Positions 60,579-64,000 of a DNA stretch of 64,000 bases are shown one piece after another (position 1 is the first letter of the stretch; every line of letters begins with the position of its first letter). Source of the DNA: Nocardioides kongjuensis (GTDB lineage Bacteria; Actinomycetota; Actinomycetes; Propionibacteriales; Nocardioidaceae); the NCBI RefSeq assembly GCF_013409625.1, contig NZ_JACCBF010000001.1, forward strand, positions 744,001 to 808,000. The letters run 5' to 3'. Under the pieces are notes generated by a model. That model saw only the letters and a program-made list of their open reading frames with translations, ran no database searches and had not been told where the DNA came from. Made by a program: the position numbers and the translations under genes.

Positions 60579-61490
60579 CTACGAGCCCTTGTTGAGCGGC
60601 GAGTCCTTGCGCGCCACCATGTCGAACCGCTCCTCGGGCGTCAGCGCCCGGAACGGCTCGAGCATCTCCAGGCCGTAGCCGCTGACCTCGACCGCGTCGT
60701 GGGCGGGGACGACGGAGTGGACCACGCGGTCGTCGTACAGGTGCAGGAGGGTGAACGCCTGGTGCGCGTCGACCCCCGAGAGCAGCCGACCGTCGGGGGC
60801 GAGCTCGGAGGTGTAGCAGCTCGCGGAGGCGACCGACACGGGGACGCCGGCGAAGGTCGAGTAGCACGTGAAGTGGAAGTGGCCGCCGAGGATCCCGCGC
60901 ACGTCGGAGCCGGCGACCACCTCGGCCAGGCGCGGCTGGTCGTGCAGCTCGATCAGCTCGGCCAGGCGCAGCATCGGCACCGGGATCGGCGGGTGGTGCA
61001 GCGCGAGCAGCGTGCCCTGGGGTGCGGGGTCGTCGAGCACGTCGGCGAGCCAGGCGAGCTGGTCGTCGGACAGCTCCCCGTGGTGCCAGCCCGGGACGCT
61101 GGTGTCGAGCGCGACGATCCGCAGCCCCGCGACGTCGTGCACCCGGTCCTGCGGCTCCTCGCTGTCGACACCGAACAGGGCGCGGCTGTAGGCGCCGCGG
61201 TCGTCGTGGTTGCCCATCACCCACACCACCTCGGCGCCGAGGTCGGCCGCTGCGGGCTCGACGACCTCCCGCAGCCGCCGGTACGCCGCCGGCTCGCCCC
61301 TGTCGGCCAGGTCGCCGGTGAACACCAGGGCCTGCGGCGGTGTGGGCAGCCGGCGGAGCCGGGTGAGCGCGCGCTCGAGGTGCGCGGCGGTGTCGACGAC
61401 GCCGTACTGCAGGCCGTCGGCGAGCAGGTGCGGATCGCTCAGGTGGGCGACGACGTGGGTCGGGTCGGGGTACTGGCCGAGGGGCTCCAC
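60579..61490 (-). CDS. Calcineurin-like metallophosphoesterase (CpdA / cAMP phosphodiesterase type)
   Basis: 303 residues from GTG 61490. Metal motifs: HLSDPHLL, FTGDLADRG, VMGNHDDRG, ALHHPPIP and GGHFHFTCYS. This class III phosphodiesterase family includes CpdA, which hydrolyses 3',5'-cAMP, and GpdQ-like glycerophosphodiesterases; CpdA-like is favoured by the D-x-H...GDLADRG...GNHD layout and size. TACGCT lies at -13 to -8. It is divergent from the SOS-box gene, with 55 bp between the start codons. Confidence 0.85.
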   Translation of the reverse strand: MEPLGQYPDPTHVVAHLSDPHLLADGLQYGVVDTAAHLERALTRLRRLPTPPQALVFTGDLADRGEPAAYRRLREVVEPAAADLGAEVVWVMGNHDDRGAYSRALFGVDSEEPQDRVHDVAGLRIVALDTSVPGWHHGELSDDQLAWLADVLDDPAPQGTLLALHHPPIPVPMLRLAELIELHDQPRLAEVVAGSDVRGILGGHFHFTCYSTFAGVPVSVASASCYTSELAPDGRLLSGVDAHQAFTLLHLYDDRVVHSVVPAHDAVEVSGYGLEMLEPFRALTPEERFDMVARKDSPLNKGS

Positions 61491-61533
61491 AGGCAGGAGC
61501 GTAGGTCTTCACGCATCGGGCGGCCCGACCCGC

Positions 61534-61539
61534 TACGCT
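61534..61539 (+). promoter_or_regulatory. Leaderless -10 element (TACGCT) for the LexA/UmuD-like gene
   Basis: TACGCT lies at -12 to -7 from ATG 61546 and ends one base before the SOS box, so LexA bound there would cover the transcription start. Confidence 0.55.
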
Positions 61540-61540
61540 T

Positions 61541-61554
61541 CGAACATGCGTTCG
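61541..61554. promoter_or_regulatory. SOS (LexA) box overlapping a start codon
   Basis: CGAAC-ATGC-GTTCG matches the Gram-positive/actinobacterial LexA box (CGAAC-N4-GTTCG, CGAACRNRYGTTCG) at every position, and T at 61540 extends it. The ATG of the next gene (61546-61548) is inside it. Confidence 0.75.
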
Positions 61555-61944
61555 GCTCGAGGTGGCGTGGCGGCCCAGGAGTGCCTGCCTCTCGACCTGC
61601 CGCCGCCGGTGCCGCCCGCACCCCGCGAGCGGCCGGCCCAGGTGCGCGCCGACGGCGAGGACGTCCGGATCAGGCTGCGCAACGATGCGCTCGCCTCCCA
61701 CGGCTGGCCGGCCGGGACCGAGCTGCTGGTCTCGACCGACCGCCGCCCGCGCCGCGGGGAAGTGGCGCTGGTCCGGGAGGGCGGCCGGCTGAGGATCGGG
61801 GTGCTCGAGATCCAGTTCGGGCGCTCGGCCCTGCGCACCGACCACGGCTCGACGCTGCTCGGCTCGTCGGCCCGGATGGTGGGGGTGGTGACCGTGGCCG
61901 GTGCACCGCTCGCGGGGATGCCGGCCGTCGTCCCCCGGACGTGA
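61546..61944 (+). CDS. S24 (LexA/UmuD)-like protein without visible catalytic dyad
   Basis: 132 residues. The start is fixed by the leaderless -10 and the SOS box. Residues about 33-125 resemble the LexA/UmuD C-terminal beta domain: RLRNDALASHGWPAGTELLV aligns with the GDSM...DGD-VVV segment, then RRPRRGEVALVREGGRLRI and a closing RMVGVVTVAG (compare G-R-V-V-x-V). The catalytic Ser position is Ala and no Lys stands at the expected place, so self-cleavage is unlikely. It has no DNA-binding domain. It may be a DNA-damage-induced binding module, perhaps in translesion control (inference). The acyl-CoA dehydrogenase gene follows after 14 nt. Confidence 0.65.
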   Translation: MRSARGGVAAQECLPLDLPPPVPPAPRERPAQVRADGEDVRIRLRNDALASHGWPAGTELLVSTDRRPRRGEVALVREGGRLRIGVLEIQFGRSALRTDHGSTLLGSSARMVGVVTVAGAPLAGMPAVVPRT

Positions 61945-61958
61945 GGCAGGCTGGGGCC

Positions 61959-63761
61959 ATGAGCCCCGACCTGCTGCTGGCCCGGCGCGACCTCGCGTTC
62001 CTGCTCCACGAGTGGCTCGACGTGGCGTCGCTGTGCTCGCGGGAGCGGTACGCCGAGCACAGCCGCGAGACCTTCGACGCGGTCCTCGACCTGTCCGCCG
62101 AGCTGGCCGCCGAGCACTTCGCGCCCCACAACGCGCTCAGCGACGCCCACGAGCCGCAGTTCGACGGCGAGACGGTGACGATCGTGCCCGAGGTCGGCGC
62201 GGCGGTGCGGGCCTTCGCGCAGGCCGGGCTGGTGTCGGCGGCGATGGACGAGTCGGTCGGCGGCGGCCAGCTGCCGCACGTCGTCCAGCAGGCCTGCTTC
62301 GCCTGGTTCCAGGCGGCCAACGTGTCGACGTCGGGCTACTCGATGCTGACGATGGCCAACGCCAACCTGCTGCTCGCCCACGCCTCGCCCGAGCAGGTCG
62401 CCCGGTTCGTGCCGCCGATGCTCGACGGACGCTGGTTCGGGACCATGTGCCTCTCCGAGCCGCAGGCCGGCTCGTCGCTCGCCGACGTCGCGACCCGCGC
62501 CGTGCGGCAGGCCGACGGCACCTTCCGCCTGTTCGGCAACAAGATGTGGATCTCGGGCGGCGACCACGAGCTGGGGGAGAACATCGTCCACCTCGTCCTC
62601 GCCCGGGCCGAGGGCGCGCCCCCGGGGGTGAAGGGACTCTCGCTGTTCGCGACGCCGAAGTACGTCGTCGACGCCTCCGGCGAGAGGGGAGAGCGCAACG
62701 ACGTCTCCCTGGCCGGGCTCAACCACAAGATGGGCTTCCGCGGCACCGTCAACACGGTGCTCAACTTCGGCGAGGGCCGGCACCTCCCGGGTGGCGCGCC
62801 GGGCGCCGTCGGCGAGCTCGTCGGCGAGGAGGGCCGCGGCCTCGCGGTCATGTTCCACATGATGAACGAGGCCCGGATCGGGGTGGGCGCGGGCGCGGTC
62901 GCCCTCGGCTACACCGGCTACCTGCGTGCGCTCGCCTACGCGCGGGAGCGGGTCCAGGGCCGACCGCTCGACGGCAAGGACCCGGCCGCACCACCGGTGC
63001 CGATCGCCGAGCACGCCGACGTGCGCCGGATGCTGCTGGCCTCCAAGTCCTACGTCGAGGGCGGACTCGCGCTCGTGCTGAAGGCCGCGCACCTGCTCGA
63101 CGACCAGCACACCCACCCGTCCGCCGAGGTCCGGGAGCGGGCGGGCGCGCTGCTCGACGTACTGACCCCGGTCGTCAAGAGCTGGCCCTCCCAGTGGTGC
63201 CTGGCGGCCAACGACCTGGCGATCCAGGTGCACGGCGGCTACGGCTACACGCGGGAGTACGGCGTCGAGCAGCTCTACCGCGACAACCGGCTCAATCCGA
63301 TCCACGAGGGCACCCACGGCATCCAGGCGCTCGACCTGCTCGGGCGCAAGCTGGTCCAGGCCCGGGGGACCGGCCTGCAGCTGCTGCTGGAGGCCGTCCG
63401 GGAGAGCGTCGACCGGGCCCGGGGGACGGGCGACGCGGTGCTCACGTCGTACGCCGACCGGGTCTCGGCCACCGCCGACCGCTTCGCCACGGCCGTGGCC
63501 GCGGCGTGGGAGTCCGGTGACCCCCGCGCCTCCCTCGTCAACGCGACGACCGCCCTCGAGGCGGCCGGTCACGTCGTCGTCGCCTGGACCTGGCTCGACC
63601 AGCTGGTGGCAGTCGGCGACCGCGAGGGTGCGTTCTACGACGGCAAGCGCGCGGCGGGCCGGTACTTCCTCACCCACGAGCTGCCCAAGGTCGGCCCGAT
63701 GCTCGACCTGCTCGCGAGCGGTGACCAGCTGTTCAACGAGGTGGACCCGGCGACCTTGTGA
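61959..63761 (+). CDS. Acyl-CoA dehydrogenase (long, 600-residue type)
   Basis: 600 residues. Acyl-CoA dehydrogenase core: ESVGGGQLPHVVQQACFAWF, GTMCLSEPQAGSSLADVAT, NKMWISGGDHELGENIVHLV, MMNEARIGVGAGAVALGYTG, QVHGGYGYTREYGVEQLYRD, and the catalytic Glu in NPIHEGTHGIQALDLLGRK. The N-terminal and C-terminal extensions match the FadE5-like / AidB-near class used for long or unusual acyl-CoAs. Its start context (CAGGCT at -12 to -7) is nearly identical to that of glnA2. Being 14 nt after the SOS-box gene it could be partly co-transcribed. It abuts the next gene tail to tail. Confidence 0.93.
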   Translation: MSPDLLLARRDLAFLLHEWLDVASLCSRERYAEHSRETFDAVLDLSAELAAEHFAPHNALSDAHEPQFDGETVTIVPEVGAAVRAFAQAGLVSAAMDESVGGGQLPHVVQQACFAWFQAANVSTSGYSMLTMANANLLLAHASPEQVARFVPPMLDGRWFGTMCLSEPQAGSSLADVATRAVRQADGTFRLFGNKMWISGGDHELGENIVHLVLARAEGAPPGVKGLSLFATPKYVVDASGERGERNDVSLAGLNHKMGFRGTVNTVLNFGEGRHLPGGAPGAVGELVGEEGRGLAVMFHMMNEARIGVGAGAVALGYTGYLRALAYARERVQGRPLDGKDPAAPPVPIAEHADVRRMLLASKSYVEGGLALVLKAAHLLDDQHTHPSAEVRERAGALLDVLTPVVKSWPSQWCLAANDLAIQVHGGYGYTREYGVEQLYRDNRLNPIHEGTHGIQALDLLGRKLVQARGTGLQLLLEAVRESVDRARGTGDAVLTSYADRVSATADRFATAVAAAWESGDPRASLVNATTALEAAGHVVVAWTWLDQLVAVGDREGAFYDGKRAAGRYFLTHELPKVGPMLDLLASGDQLFNEVDPATL

Positions 63762-64000
63762 TCACGGGAGGGCGCAGGCGCCCAGTGCCTCCCCGAAGAG
63801 TGCTCCCCACGCGTCCTCGATGTGCTCGAGCCCGTGACCGTCGGCGAGGTTGGGGTTCGCGCTGCCCTCGCCGATGGTCTTGTCGCTGCGGGTCGTGAAG
63901 CCCTCCGGCCCGCCGTGCCCGAGCCAGTACCCGACGAAGCAGTCCGGGTCGAAGCCGGGCGGGAAGTCGGGGCTGTGCGCGAACTCGACCACCGAGATGC
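63762..64000 (-). CDS. Hypothetical protein (5' partial, runs off the right edge)
   Basis: The frame is open from the right edge to a stop at 63762-63764, with about 78 residues visible. Content: FAHSPDFPPGFDPDCFVGYW, then LGHGGPEGFTTRSDKTIGEG and a C-terminal ALGACALP; two cysteines could form a disulfide, as in secreted proteins. I do not recognise it. The true start lies beyond the window unless GTG 63992 is used. Confidence 0.5.
   Translation of the reverse strand, partial: ISVVEFAHSPDFPPGFDPDCFVGYWLGHGGPEGFTTRSDKTIGEGSANPNLADGHGLEHIEDAWGALFGEALGACALP

Overview
The window is very GC-rich, with dense, overlapping genes, GTG starts and an actinobacterial gene content: glnA2-glnE, an N-terminal-GNAT Pat-like acetyltransferase, a DUF5998/phosphodiesterase pair, glutamine-dependent NadE, MpaB-type oxygenase, and a LexA box of the CGAAC-N4-GTTCG type. 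Together these suggest Nocardioides or a close relative (Nocardioidaceae). That assignment is inference from gene content, not from a marker gene. There are no rRNA, tRNA, IS, phage or CRISPR signals; this is chromosomal sequence.

Left part (1-20.4 kb): a partial Pat-like acetyltransferase, DUF5998 and a phosphodiesterase; a secreted protein followed by a decayed tandem copy; thymidine kinase; a lytic-transglycosylase-like protein lacking its catalytic Glu; an M3 oligopeptidase; a secreted sugar dehydrogenase; panB; a VOC protein; nadE; a PLP decarboxylase; a membrane GGDEF-EAL protein translationally coupled to a GNAT/LuxI-like protein; a small membrane protein and a SufR-like regulator.

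Middle (20.4-38.7 kb): two leftward operons, each with a divergent PucR-family regulator. Operon A is amino-acid ABC importer - 2-hydroxyacid dehydrogenase - ThDP decarboxylase/synthase, with stop/start overlaps. Operon B is ureohydrolase (agmatinase family) - sodium:solute symporter - ATP-grasp enzyme with a histone-H1-like tail - serine hydrolase. A CRP-like palindrome lies in the divergent region of operon B. glnA2-glnE follow and end at a strong hairpin. Together these look like uptake and breakdown of a guanidino or amino acid feeding nitrogen assimilation; the substrate is not determined.

Right part (38.9-64 kb): a multi-spanning membrane protein and an esterase with a MarR/MhqR-like palindrome; a processive glycosyltransferase with a 73-residue partner, divergent from a PAS-GGDEF-EAL protein; acyl-CoA dehydrogenase and MpaB oxygenase divergent from a TetR regulator with a shared operator; a MASE1-like GGDEF protein; a glycine-riboswitch-controlled gcvT-gcvH-lipA-sdaA operon; an atypical zinc-ribbon SDR; a secreted nuclease; a UBP zinc finger; OsmC under a large palindrome; a carboxyltransferase; a FEN-type nuclease; a CpdA-like phosphodiesterase; a LexA/UmuD-like protein whose start codon lies inside an SOS box; and a second acyl-CoA dehydrogenase.

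A window-wide signal is a TAnnnT hexamer at exactly -12 to -7 from the start codon of eleven genes, the hallmark of leaderless transcripts. Five more starts differ only at the first base. I used this pattern to choose several starts. The longest stretch without a gene is 53413-53750; it holds the glycine riboswitch and the gcvT/SDR divergent promoters.
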